Source of the DNA: an uncultured Eggerthellaceae bacterium
GTDB taxonomy: Bacteria > Actinomycetota > Coriobacteriia > Coriobacteriales > Eggerthellaceae
DNA: 28,221 nucleotides
Assembly: GCA_934630905.1 (NCBI GenBank)
Contig: CAKTXN010000014.1
Location: 1-28,221, forward strand
Reading direction: 5' to 3'
Positions 14,458 through 22,776 of this stretch are shown piece by piece. Both the position numbers and the translations under genes were made by a program. The stretch's first letter is position 1, and each line of letters begins with the position of its first letter. The notes under the pieces were generated by a model that saw only the letters and a list, made by a program, of their open reading frames with translations, had not been told where the DNA came from and searched no databases.

Positions 14458-14534
14458 GGGGTGTTAGCTCAGTTGGTTAGAGCGCTGGCCTGTCACGCCA
14501 GAGGTCGCGGGTTCGAGTCCCGTACATCCCGCCA
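14458..14534 (+). tRNA. tRNA-Asp (GTC), copy 1
   Basis: This is a 77-nt cloverleaf with the CCA end encoded. The acceptor stem GGGGTGT pairs with ACATCCC (one G-U pair). The D arm contains AGCTCAGTTGGTTAGAGC. The anticodon stem CTGGC/GCCAG encloses the loop CTGTCAC with anticodon GTC at 14492-14494. The T arm is CGCGGGTTCGAGTCCCG. Identical to the copy 124 bases downstream. Confidence 0.97.
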
Positions 14535-14552
14535 TTCCAGCTCCCATGAAAA

Positions 14553-14574
14553 CCCGATTGTTCGGGCTTTTTTT
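14553..14574 (+). terminator. Rho-independent terminator after tRNA-Asp copy 1
   Basis: CCCGA (14553-14557) and TCGGG (14562-14566) with a 4-nt loop, followed by a run of seven T, 18 bases after the tRNA 3' end. It lies between the two tRNA genes, so the second copy depends on read-through or its own promoter. Confidence 0.75.
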
Positions 14575-14581
14575 AACAAAT

Positions 14582-14658
14582 GGGGTGTTAGCTCAGTTGG
14601 TTAGAGCGCTGGCCTGTCACGCCAGAGGTCGCGGGTTCGAGTCCCGTACATCCCGCCA
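14582..14658 (+). tRNA. tRNA-Asp (GTC), copy 2
   Basis: This 77-nt sequence is identical to the copy at 14458-14534, with CCA encoded and anticodon GTC at 14616-14618. It follows the first copy's terminator by 7 bases. A UUCG-loop terminator follows. Confidence 0.97.
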
Positions 14659-14672
14659 TTCTATGAATACTG

Positions 14673-14692
14673 CCCGGTTCGCCGGGTTTTTT
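14673..14692 (+). terminator. Rho-independent terminator after tRNA-Asp copy 2
   Basis: CCCGG (14673-14677), loop TTCG, CCGGG (14682-14686), then TTTTTTCTTTT. The UUCG tetraloop makes this a very stable hairpin. The next 240 bases up to the ABC exporter gene show no gene; TACAAT at 14902-14907 is a possible -10 element with a poor -35. Confidence 0.85.
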
Positions 14693-14935
14693 CTTTTCTT
14701 GCTACCATTCGCGGCTCTCATGTGCAGCGATCGCGCGACTATTGTGTGGCTCCCTCCGCATCATTTAGCTATCAGGAAGCTACCATGCAGCTATCGCGAA
14801 GATCCCTCTTCCGCATCATTTCGCTCATCTGGCCCGCTGCACTATAAGTGGCAACTTGGCAACAAGGCAGAGCGCATTTTCTTCCCGGAAACTCACGGCG
14901 TTACAATATATCGGTTAAAAAAGAAGGATGTGAAT

Positions 14936-17203
14936 ATGCGCATATACCGATATTTGATGGAGCACAAGGCGGCGTTTTTGATTGTAGTCCTGTGCTTTGT
15001 GGTGCAGGCATGCTGTGAGCTGGCTCTTCCTAAGTATACTTCGAACATCGTTGATGTTGGTATTCAGCAAAGCGGTATTGAAAACTCATCTCCCGAAGTG
15101 CTCTCTGCCGATACGTTTGGGGTTGTTACCATGCTTGCCCCGGTTGATGATGAAGCAACGATACGGGTCTCTTACGATTTCGATGCCGGTGCAGGTTATT
15201 ACGTTCTGAATACAGAAGGGAAAGCGTATCGTTCGATGCTCGACGATGCGATCTCGCTTCCCTTGGTTTGCTCTTATTACTCTCAGTCGATGCCCGATTT
15301 CGATATTGCCGCATTGCGGCAAGCGTATGAGGCGGGACAGGTGACGAAGGCGGATATCAAGCAAGGTCTTGATCGGGCACTTTCCTCTGTGGGATTGGAT
15401 AACGACAGCTTGCTTTCTCAGCAGGCCACCCTTGCCGCGAAAGCAGAATACGATGCCTGTGGGGTAAGCACCGCGGACATCCAGATGGATTACCTGCTTC
15501 ATGTGGGTAAAATCATGATTGCGCTTGCCGCCATTGCGCTCATCGTCCACTGCATCATGAACTTCTTCTGCTGCCGCAATGCCACGAAAATCGGTCGCGA
15601 CTTGCGTAGTCGCTTCTTTAAGCGCGTTGTCGATTTTTCCGATGCTGAAGTGGACAAATTCTCTGCCGCATCGCTTATCACGCGCGGCACGAATGACATT
15701 CAGCAGATTCAGATGGTTTGCATGATGGCGCAGCGCATGGTGGTATACACCGTGGTCATTAGCATAGGCGCCATTATTATGGTGGCGCAGACGAACGTGT
15801 CCATGAGCTGGATTATTGGGCTTGCCCTTATTGCAATTGCCCTGGTTATCGGTATTCTTTTTGCGGTTACCATGCCCAGGTTCAAAAAGATGCAAGCGCT
15901 CATCGACAAGGTGAATGAAGTTTCTCGTGAGATTCTTACGGGCTTGCCCGTTATTCGCGCATTCGGCAGGGAAGACTTCGAGTTGGAGCGCTTTCAGGCG
16001 GCCAACAGCAACTTGATGGGAACGCAGCTTTTCACGAACCGCGCTATGGCGTTTTTGATGCCCACGATGATGCTTGTCATGAACTTAGTGTCGGTTGCCA
16101 TTGTGTGGGTTGGCGGACACTACGTTGACCTGGGTATGGTGCAAACGGGCGACTTGATTGCGTTCATCACCTATTCCATGATCATAGTGATGAGCTTTCT
16201 GATGATTGGCGTTATTGCTGTTGTGTTCCCGCGCGCTAACGTTGCGGCGCAGCGCGTGGACGAGGTCATTAATACCGCTTCAAGCATCCAAGATGCTTTG
16301 GAAGTCTACGATGCGCAGTTGTTCGAAGCTGCCGGCGTGGCGCCAGGTGCGACGAGCGCGCAGGGCGCGGCGGGTGTTCATGCTGGTCCCGAAGCCGCTC
16401 GGGGCAACAGTGCCGCGAAGAGTGTAGAAGAGGCCGTTAAAGGCGCTGAGATTCGCTTCAACGACGTGTGCTTCCGTTACGCAGATGGCTGCGAAAACGT
16501 GCTTGACCATGTATCGTTTTGCGCCCCGGCTGGCAAGACAACGGCGATCATCGGTTCGACCGGTTCGGGCAAGTCAACCATTATCCGTCTTATCGAGCGC
16601 TTCTACGACGTGAACGAAGGCTCAATTGAGCTAGATGGGATTGACATTCGTCATCATTCGCAGAAAGCGCTGCGTTCCACGTTCGGGTATGTTCCGCAGA
16701 AAGCGTTTCTTTTCTCGGGCACGATTGAATCGAATGTGGGCTACGGCGTTGATGCTTTGACGCCCGCGCGCCGCGATCAAGCGCTCTCTATCGCACAAGC
16801 GGCCGATTTTGTGGCAGAGAAGCCCGAAGGGGTGCTTGAGCCCATTGCGCAGGGCGGCACGAACGTATCAGGCGGTCAGCGTCAGCGCTTGGCTATTGCG
16901 CGCGCTTTGGCAACTGATGCTCGCGCGTATCTTTTCGACGATAGCTTCTCTGCGCTTGACTACAAAACCGATGCGAAACTACGCCACGATTTGCAAACGC
17001 AGCTTGCGGGCAGGACGGTTGTCATTGTTGCGCAGCGCATTTCTACCATCATGAACGCCGATACGATTGTCGTACTTGACGAAGGACGCGTTGTGGGGCA
17101 AGGCACGCACGAACAGCTGCTTGAGGGGTGCGAGACGTACCGCGAGATAGCGCTGTCGCAGCTTTCGGAAGAAGAGCTGGCGAAAGGGGGTGATGTCCAA
17201 TGA
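14936..17203 (+). CDS. ABC exporter half-transporter, subunit A (degenerate ATPase site)
   Basis: This 755-residue protein has an exporter membrane domain fused to an NBD. TM1 (about 12-30) is followed by an extracytoplasmic insertion of about 130 residues before TM2, then the usual helices up to about 440, an Ala/Gly-rich linker (about 465-500), and the NBD with Walker A GSTGSGKST (about 539), signature VSGGQRQRL (about 644) and Walker B YLFDDSFSALD. The catalytic glutamate is replaced by aspartate at 669, as in TM287-type subunits of heterodimeric exporters. The open frame continues upstream through the second tRNA gene, but ATG 14936 with AAGAAGGA upstream gives the normal N-terminus. The stop overlaps the partner gene by four bases. 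Drug, lipid or peptide export is possible; the substrate cannot be read from the sequence. Confidence 0.92.
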   Translation: MRIYRYLMEHKAAFLIVVLCFVVQACCELALPKYTSNIVDVGIQQSGIENSSPEVLSADTFGVVTMLAPVDDEATIRVSYDFDAGAGYYVLNTEGKAYRSMLDDAISLPLVCSYYSQSMPDFDIAALRQAYEAGQVTKADIKQGLDRALSSVGLDNDSLLSQQATLAAKAEYDACGVSTADIQMDYLLHVGKIMIALAAIALIVHCIMNFFCCRNATKIGRDLRSRFFKRVVDFSDAEVDKFSAASLITRGTNDIQQIQMVCMMAQRMVVYTVVISIGAIIMVAQTNVSMSWIIGLALIAIALVIGILFAVTMPRFKKMQALIDKVNEVSREILTGLPVIRAFGREDFELERFQAANSNLMGTQLFTNRAMAFLMPTMMLVMNLVSVAIVWVGGHYVDLGMVQTGDLIAFITYSMIIVMSFLMIGVIAVVFPRANVAAQRVDEVINTASSIQDALEVYDAQLFEAAGVAPGATSAQGAAGVHAGPEAARGNSAAKSVEEAVKGAEIRFNDVCFRYADGCENVLDHVSFCAPAGKTTAIIGSTGSGKSTIIRLIERFYDVNEGSIELDGIDIRHHSQKALRSTFGYVPQKAFLFSGTIESNVGYGVDALTPARRDQALSIAQAADFVAEKPEGVLEPIAQGGTNVSGGQRQRLAIARALATDARAYLFDDSFSALDYKTDAKLRHDLQTQLAGRTVVIVAQRISTIMNADTIVVLDEGRVVGQGTHEQLLEGCETYREIALSQLSEEELAKGGDVQ

Positions 17204-19065
17204 CGCCGCGTTCGATGCCAACAGGCAGGCGCAGGGGTGGCATGAGACACCATCCGGGCGCTATGGGTCCTGTGGAAAAAGCGAAAGATTTCAAGGGAAC
17301 GCTGAAGAAATTCATCGCCTATCTGGGCATATATAAAGTTGCACTTATTTTCGTTGTACTGTTTGCCTTGGGAAGCACCGTGTTCAACATCATTGGACCG
17401 AAAGTACTTTCGCAGGCGACAACCGAGCTTTTCAACGGCCTGGTTGCGAAAGTGAATGGCACGGGCGGCATTGATTTCGATATCATTGCGGGCATTCTTC
17501 TTGCCACGCTTGGGCTTTACGTGCTCTCTTCGATTTGCTCATTTGTGCAAAGCTGGATTATGTCGGGCGTGTCGCAGCGCATGTGCTTCAAGCTGCGCCA
17601 GGATATCGCCGAGAAAATCAACAGGATGCCGTTCGGGTTCTTCGACAAGAACTCCGTGGGCGATACACTTTCGCGCATCACCAACGATGTTGATACGCTG
17701 GGTCAAAGCCTGAATCAAAGCCTTACGCAGATGATCACATCGTGCGCCACGATTATTGGCGTCGTGGTCATGATGCTTACCATCAACCCGCTTATGACGC
17801 TCGTGACGTTAGTTCTGCTTCCCATTTCTGCGGTGCTCATTTTCGTGTTCGTGAAGCTTTCGCAGAAGAACTTCCTTGCGCAGCAACGCCTTTTGGGCGA
17901 AGTAAACGGCGTGGTGGAAGAAGCGATTTCCGGTCATGCCTTGGTAAAAGCGTACAACAGGCAGGAAAGCACGGTCGCGAGCTTTGAGGATGCGAACACG
18001 CGTCTTTATGAGGCCGCGTGGCGCGCTATGTACCTTTCGAGCTTCATGAAGCCCGTCATGGACTTCATAGGCAACTTAGGCTACGTTGTAGTGGCTATTC
18101 TGGGAAGCGTATTCGCTGTTCAGGGCATTATTACGGTGGGTGATATCCAGGCGTTCATCCAGTATGTGAAAAACTTCACGCAGCCGCTTTCGCAGCTGAC
18201 GCAAATCAGCAACATCATCCAGCAGCTCGTTGCTTCCGCCGAGCGCATTTTTGAGTTTTTGGACCAGGAAGAAGAGTCGCTTGATCTTTATCCAGAAACG
18301 CCCGAGAAAAACGATGGCAGCATTGAGTTCGATCATGTGAAATTTGGCTACGATCCGGACAAGATCGTTATCAACGACTTCTCTACGGTGGTGCAAAAAG
18401 GCCAGATGGTCGCTCTGGTGGGACCAACGGGCGCAGGTAAGACAACGCTGGTCAAGTTGCTCATGCGTTTCTACGATGTCAACGATGGCGCTATTCGCAT
18501 CAACGGTCGCGATGTGCGCGAATTCAGCCGCGCCGATATTCGCGCGCGCTTCGGCATGGTTTTGCAGGATACGTGGTTGTTCAACGGTACGATTCGCGAA
18601 AACATCCGCTACGGGCGCCTTGACGCGACCAATGAAGAAGTAGAAGCGGCGGCAAAGGCGGGCTGCGCGCATCACTTCATCCAGACGCTTCCCGGTGGGT
18701 ACGACTTTGTGATCAACGAGGACGCCAGCAACATCAGCCAAGGTCAGCGGCAGCTTTTGACTATTGCGCGAGCGATTTTGGCGAACCGTGACATCTTGAT
18801 TTTGGATGAAGCAACAAGCTCGGTGGACACGCGTACCGAAGAGCACATCCAGCGCGCCATGGATACGCTCATGGAAGGTCGCACGAGTTTTGTGATTGCC
18901 CACCGCTTGTCAACCATTCGTAACGCAGATTTGATATTAGTTATCAACAATGGTGATATTATCGAGCAAGGAACTCATGAGCAGCTTCTTGCGCAGAACG
19001 GGTTCTATGCTGATTTATACAATTCGCAGTTTGCGAGTTGCGATGATACCGTTGAGAAGGACTAG
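17200..19065 (+). CDS. ABC exporter half-transporter, subunit B (catalytic ATPase site)
   Basis: This 621-residue protein has a basic N-terminal tail (about 1-35), six membrane helices (about 43-320) and an NBD with Walker A GPTGAGKTT (about 408-416), Walker B ILILDEATSSVD with the catalytic glutamate at 537, and switch His in VIAHRLSTI. Its signature is ISQGQRQLL rather than LSGGQ. In the heterodimer with subunit A, the noncanonical signature pairs with A's Asp-substituted Walker B to form a degenerate site. The canonical signature of A pairs with this subunit's intact Walker B to form the working site. The ATG lies inside the stop of subunit A (ATGA), ensuring equal translation. It resembles TM288/BmrD-type multidrug exporters. 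Confidence 0.93.
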   Translation: MTPRSMPTGRRRGGMRHHPGAMGPVEKAKDFKGTLKKFIAYLGIYKVALIFVVLFALGSTVFNIIGPKVLSQATTELFNGLVAKVNGTGGIDFDIIAGILLATLGLYVLSSICSFVQSWIMSGVSQRMCFKLRQDIAEKINRMPFGFFDKNSVGDTLSRITNDVDTLGQSLNQSLTQMITSCATIIGVVVMMLTINPLMTLVTLVLLPISAVLIFVFVKLSQKNFLAQQRLLGEVNGVVEEAISGHALVKAYNRQESTVASFEDANTRLYEAAWRAMYLSSFMKPVMDFIGNLGYVVVAILGSVFAVQGIITVGDIQAFIQYVKNFTQPLSQLTQISNIIQQLVASAERIFEFLDQEEESLDLYPETPEKNDGSIEFDHVKFGYDPDKIVINDFSTVVQKGQMVALVGPTGAGKTTLVKLLMRFYDVNDGAIRINGRDVREFSRADIRARFGMVLQDTWLFNGTIRENIRYGRLDATNEEVEAAAKAGCAHHFIQTLPGGYDFVINEDASNISQGQRQLLTIARAILANRDILILDEATSSVDTRTEEHIQRAMDTLMEGRTSFVIAHRLSTIRNADLILVINNGDIIEQGTHEQLLAQNGFYADLYNSQFASCDDTVEKD

Positions 19066-19222
19066 CGACGCATTGCATTTGCTAAAATAGGCAAGTTGTT
19101 GGTGCATGCGTTTTTTCGCGCGATGCGTGGGCCCGCACTTGCAGAGCAGGTTGCAGGGACCGCATCTTTGCGCTTGCGTCTTCGCATTGAAAGAAAGGAT
19201 CTTGCCCTAAAGGGCTTGAAAT

Positions 19223-19918
19223 ATGGAAAAACAGCAGGATAAAACAGCGCAGGAAAAAGGCCGCGTGGTGGTTTTCGACTTCGATGGCACCAGCATTTTG
19301 GGAAACTCTCCCGTTGCGCTGGTGAAGTATCTTTCTGCACGCAAAATGTTGCGCCCCACGATTCTTTTGCGCCTTGCAGCTTGGGGCATTGCCTATGCGT
19401 GGCACCTTCCCCAAAGTGAAGAATGGGCGCGTGGCTTGGTGTTTTCTGCGTTTGAGGGTAAGCCCAAAGAAAAGGTCGATGCGTTTCTGCATGAGTTTTA
19501 TGATAAGCAGATTGAGCCGCTGTACCGCGCTCAGGCGGATGAGGCCATGCGTCGGCACGAAGAGCAGGGCGATACCGTGGTGGTCATTTCAGCAACGTTT
19601 GAGCCTATCATCTTGCGAGCAATGGAGAAGCATGCATTCTCTCGTCAGATTTCCGTTCGCATGGCGGTTGACAAGAACGGTTGTTACACGCGCAAGGTGC
19701 AGGGTCGTGCTGTTGAGGGCGAAGAGAAGGTGCGCCGCGTAAAAAAGTTCGGCAACGAATTGTTCGGCGAAGGAAATTGGGATTTGACGTATGCTTATGC
19801 GGATCATTATTCCGATATTCCGCTCCTTGAGTTCTCGCAGCATCCGATTGCTGTTTCTCCCGGTCCCGCGCTGGAACGCTACGCGAAGAAGCGTAATTGG
19901 CATATAGTTGAGTGGTAA
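19223..19918 (+). CDS. HAD-IB family phosphatase (SerB-like hydrolase)
   Basis: This 231-residue protein has the HAD motifs in order: VVFDFDGTS with nucleophile D19 and acid/base D21, VVVISATFEP (motif II), a Lys-rich segment EEKVRRVKKF (motif III region) and YADHYSDIPLLEF with D194 and D198 for magnesium. The helical cap between motifs I and II is of the C1 type found in the HAD-IB group, whose members include phosphoserine phosphatase and putative lipid or sugar phosphatases. The substrate is not predictable. A GCCCTAAAGGGC palindrome lies at 19206-19217, directly before the start, and could affect ribosome access. The upstream gap of about 155 bp to the exporter carries TAAAAT as a possible -10. 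No membrane segment is evident. Confidence 0.85.
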   Translation: MEKQQDKTAQEKGRVVVFDFDGTSILGNSPVALVKYLSARKMLRPTILLRLAAWGIAYAWHLPQSEEWARGLVFSAFEGKPKEKVDAFLHEFYDKQIEPLYRAQADEAMRRHEEQGDTVVVISATFEPIILRAMEKHAFSRQISVRMAVDKNGCYTRKVQGRAVEGEEKVRRVKKFGNELFGEGNWDLTYAYADHYSDIPLLEFSQHPIAVSPGPALERYAKKRNWHIVEW

Positions 19919-19969
19919 GTTTTTCGGGCGGCGATACGCGCCGCTTGTCTTAGAAAGGAGGCGTTTTCG

Positions 19970-21883
19970 GTGTTTGGGAATGACGAGTTGAACACTGAAG
20001 GTACGCGTTCTGCGAAACGCTCCTTGGATTATTTGAATCGCGCCCAGTGTGCGCAGCAAGAGGGGGACGACTCTTTGGCGGCGTCTCTTTACTTGGCGGC
20101 ATTCGATTGCGCCCAAAAAGAGGGCGTGGCATCTGAAAACATTTTTATTGACGGTCTGAAACAAGCCTGGTTTTTGGCTGCTTCGGGCAAGCAACGCACG
20201 CTGGCCGAGCATATTTTCAGCTTGATGGAGCCGTATCTTTCGCCAGATGAAGTACAGCAATATGTCATGCGCCTGCAAGATTTGGCTCTTGAGCGCTTGG
20301 AGGAGTTCGGCGTTGATCGCGGCGAGCTTGAGCAAGTGCTCTCTTCCATTCCGTCACAACTTGCCGATATGGGTTTTGGCGGCATGGATGCGCTCTTCGA
20401 TGAGTTTCTTGATGAAATCGAAGGCGAGATGGAGCTGACGGACGACATCTGCGCGGAAGAAGACTGCTCGGAGTGCCCCGATTTCGATGTTTGCGAGTAT
20501 CATCAGGCGAATCCAGCACTTAATGATGCCTCTGATGGCGAAACTGCGCGCAATGACGGTGCTGCCTCTGGTGCATCCGATACATCTGATGCGGAGGATG
20601 CGTCCGAGGCGATTCAGGGTGATGACGGCTCGGTCGCTGCTTCCAGCAAATCGGGTACCGCTTCTGACCATTTTGTCATTCGGAATACGGGTGGCGCGGG
20701 CGCGAATAACCGCTCGGAGCATCATGCTGCGATTGTTGGTAAGCAAGGGAATGTTCAGAATGCGGCTGATACAGCGCAGGCACCTGATGTGCTGCCGTTT
20801 TTGTCCCAGATTCTGCAAGGCGGTCACGGCGCCATTGCCGCGTTCGGCTTGCCCGGCGCGGGACAGAAAAGCATTCAGGCCGCTAACCGTTTGACGTATG
20901 CCGATATGGCGGGCTTTGAGCACGCTATTGAACAGATGCATGCGTTGGGTATTGGCTTTGCGAACAACCCCGAGCTGAAAAACTTCATTTCGTTCCTCAA
21001 TGAAAAACATGGACTTTCGGGAATGCCTGTTTCGGACGCAATCGTGTTCAGGTCTGCTGCGCGCGAAGATGCTTCTCGTTTCATGGAAGCAACGCTGGGC
21101 GAGCTGGAGCTTCCCGGCGTTCGCATTAACGTTGACGAGAATATCCATGGCGATTTGGTCTTGTGCGTTATGGCCCAAACAAGCTTGGGACTTCGCTTCA
21201 ATGCGTCAAAAGGCCAGATAGATGGTTCGGGCGTTCTTCTTCTGGAAGATATTGACTTGTGGGGTCATTTGCTGCCGTTCGATGATGATTGCTTTGAGTG
21301 CGCGTCTTCTCGTTCGGGAGCGCAAGGTCCATCGAAGGGTGCGCTTGAGGCGGTTCGTCTTATTCGCTCCGCGGTAGAGAACCCGGATGTGTACGTGCTG
21401 GCATCGTGCTCGACCGACGCGGATATTCAGGGTGCGTTTCTTGATATTCTGGAGCCGCTTACCGTGGTTGACATCGATTATCCCACGGCATCGGAGCGTA
21501 CGTCTTTGTGGAACGATTTGATGAACAAGCATCCTTCTATGAAGGGAGCCCAGATTGAGACGCTCGTTGCGTGCTCAAAGGGTCTTCCGCGTTTCGATAT
21601 TTGCATGGCAGCGCGCGAAGCGATTGAAGCAAGCTACAAAGAGTCGCTTTCTACCAGGAAGTATGAACCGCTGACAACCGCTGCAATTTGCGAGAAGTTG
21701 GCGGCATATCAGCCTCTTGATTCCGATGAGTACAAGTCGCTTGAAGAGCAGGTGGTAAGCGATTTTCGTCGCGAGCTGGAAGGGCTTGATGCGTTCTTAG
21801 GGTTCGAGGGAGCCAACGACGTTGCAACATTGCTAGGGGAAGACCGTGATGACTTGGGATCAGCAGAATCTGATGCTGAGTAA
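19970..21883 (+). CDS. Unrecognised protein with four-cysteine motif and AAA-like C-terminal region
   Basis: I do not recognise this 637-residue protein as a named family. Residues 1-155 are helical and acidic, TPR-like in feel. A compact motif C161-x4-C166-x2-C169-x5-C175 follows and could hold zinc or an iron-sulfur cluster. Residues about 185-265 are low-complexity Ser/Ala/Asp/Gly, probably disordered. The C-terminal part resembles a degenerate AAA ATPase: GVLLLEDIDLWG (about 420-431, Walker-B-like), VYVLASCSTDADIQGAFLDI (sensor-1-like), then DIDYPTASERTSLW and a helical lid containing KGLPRFDI. A proper Walker A is absent; GLPGAGQKS near 290 is too far upstream and has Gln before Lys. The GTG start has AGAAAGGAGG eight bases upstream, a perfect ribosome-binding site. 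It overlaps the MutY-like gene by 35 bases, so the two are co-translated. Confidence 0.8.
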   Translation: MFGNDELNTEGTRSAKRSLDYLNRAQCAQQEGDDSLAASLYLAAFDCAQKEGVASENIFIDGLKQAWFLAASGKQRTLAEHIFSLMEPYLSPDEVQQYVMRLQDLALERLEEFGVDRGELEQVLSSIPSQLADMGFGGMDALFDEFLDEIEGEMELTDDICAEEDCSECPDFDVCEYHQANPALNDASDGETARNDGAASGASDTSDAEDASEAIQGDDGSVAASSKSGTASDHFVIRNTGGAGANNRSEHHAAIVGKQGNVQNAADTAQAPDVLPFLSQILQGGHGAIAAFGLPGAGQKSIQAANRLTYADMAGFEHAIEQMHALGIGFANNPELKNFISFLNEKHGLSGMPVSDAIVFRSAAREDASRFMEATLGELELPGVRINVDENIHGDLVLCVMAQTSLGLRFNASKGQIDGSGVLLLEDIDLWGHLLPFDDDCFECASSRSGAQGPSKGALEAVRLIRSAVENPDVYVLASCSTDADIQGAFLDILEPLTVVDIDYPTASERTSLWNDLMNKHPSMKGAQIETLVACSKGLPRFDICMAAREAIEASYKESLSTRKYEPLTTAAICEKLAAYQPLDSDEYKSLEEQVVSDFRRELEGLDAFLGFEGANDVATLLGEDRDDLGSAESDAE

Positions 21884-22706
21884 GGCGGATTTCTGCCAGC
21901 TGGTCTGGGATAAGGGAGCTGAGCTGTATCGCGATCTTCCGTGGCGTAATACGCGTGACCCCTATGAGGTGTTGGTTTCCGAAGTCATGTTGCAGCAAAC
22001 GCAAGTGGCGCGTGTACTGGTTCGCTGGGAGCGTTTTCTTGGCAGATTTCCCACGGTTGACGCGTTGGCGAGTGCATCAACGGCCGATGTGGTGGACGAA
22101 TGGCAAGGCATGGGGTACAACCGCCGCGCCTTGGCGTTGAAGCGCTGTGCCGATGAATGCGCTGCGCAGCACGGCGGAACTATTCCCCGCGAGCTTGACG
22201 CGCTGTTGGCGCTTCCCGGTATTGGGCCGGCAACGGCGGCAGGTGTGCGTGCGTTTTCGTTCGATGAGCCAGGGGTATATCTGGAAACAAACGTGCGCAC
22301 CGTGTTTCTGCATGAACTTTTCCCTGGTCAATGCGATGTTTCCGATAAGCAGATTGCGCCTTTAGTGCAAGAGGCGTGCCCGCGTGAAAACGTGCGCGGC
22401 TGGTATTACGCGCTGCTTGATTACGGATCATACTTGAAGCGGACTACCGTGAATCCCAGTCGTCGCAGCAAGGAATATACGCGCCAAAGTAAATTCGAAG
22501 GTTCGCGGCGGCAGAAACGCGCGGAGATAGTGCGGCTTGTTCTGGCGGCGCCCGGCATTGGTGCAGAGCAAGTGTTTGAGGATTTGAACGATTTCGAGCG
22601 CCGCGCTGGACGCGATGGCGTGACGCAAGATTATTTTGAGGGACTTTTAGCCGATTTGCAAAAAGAGGGTTTTTTCAGCAGGGAAGATGGCCGGTTGATT
22701 CCGTAG
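21849..22706 (+). CDS. MutY-like A/G-specific DNA glycosylase lacking the iron-sulfur cluster motif
   Basis: This 285-residue protein has the HhH-GPD fold: SEVMLQQTQV (44-53) with the MutY catalytic glutamate E45, a helix-hairpin-helix LPGIGPATAAGV (122-133) with no lysine at the bifunctional-glycosylase position, and YLETNVRTVF (144-153), where MutY has Asp in D-x-N-V. MutY enzymes remove adenine opposite 8-oxoguanine. The four cysteines that bind [4Fe-4S] in classical MutY are absent; in their place is DYGSYLKRTTVNPSRRSKEY, and the C-terminal NUDIX-like 8-oxoG recognition domain is missing. Short, cluster-free MutY relatives exist, so the gene is not necessarily broken. ATG 21849 has AGGGGAAG seven bases upstream; GTG 21846 is an alternative. 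It overlaps the preceding gene. Confidence 0.82.
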   Translation: MTWDQQNLMLSKADFCQLVWDKGAELYRDLPWRNTRDPYEVLVSEVMLQQTQVARVLVRWERFLGRFPTVDALASASTADVVDEWQGMGYNRRALALKRCADECAAQHGGTIPRELDALLALPGIGPATAAGVRAFSFDEPGVYLETNVRTVFLHELFPGQCDVSDKQIAPLVQEACPRENVRGWYYALLDYGSYLKRTTVNPSRRSKEYTRQSKFEGSRRQKRAEIVRLVLAAPGIGAEQVFEDLNDFERRAGRDGVTQDYFEGLLADLQKEGFFSREDGRLIP

Positions 22707-22726
22707 GGATGTCCCGTAGGGATGTT
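22701..22726. repeat. 13-bp tandem duplication at the mutY-like stop codon
   Basis: CCGTAGGGATGTC (22701-22713) is followed at once by CCGTAGGGATGTT (22714-22726), differing only at the last base. The first copy contains the TAG stop of the glycosylase gene. It looks like a recent slippage duplication. Confidence 0.85.
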
Positions 22727-22776
22727 AATGCCACGCTTTTCTGCGCGGCGGAATCGGCAAGGTGAGAGGCGTTGTC

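Noticed and set aside
14546..14935. N-terminal extension of the ABC exporter frame through the second tRNA-Asp gene
   Set aside because: It would translate a tRNA and a terminator; ATG 14936 with AAGAAGGA upstream gives the normal exporter N-terminus.
22707..22776. yybP-ykoY manganese riboswitch upstream of mntP
   Set aside because: Only 70 bases are available and none of the conserved loop sequences are present.
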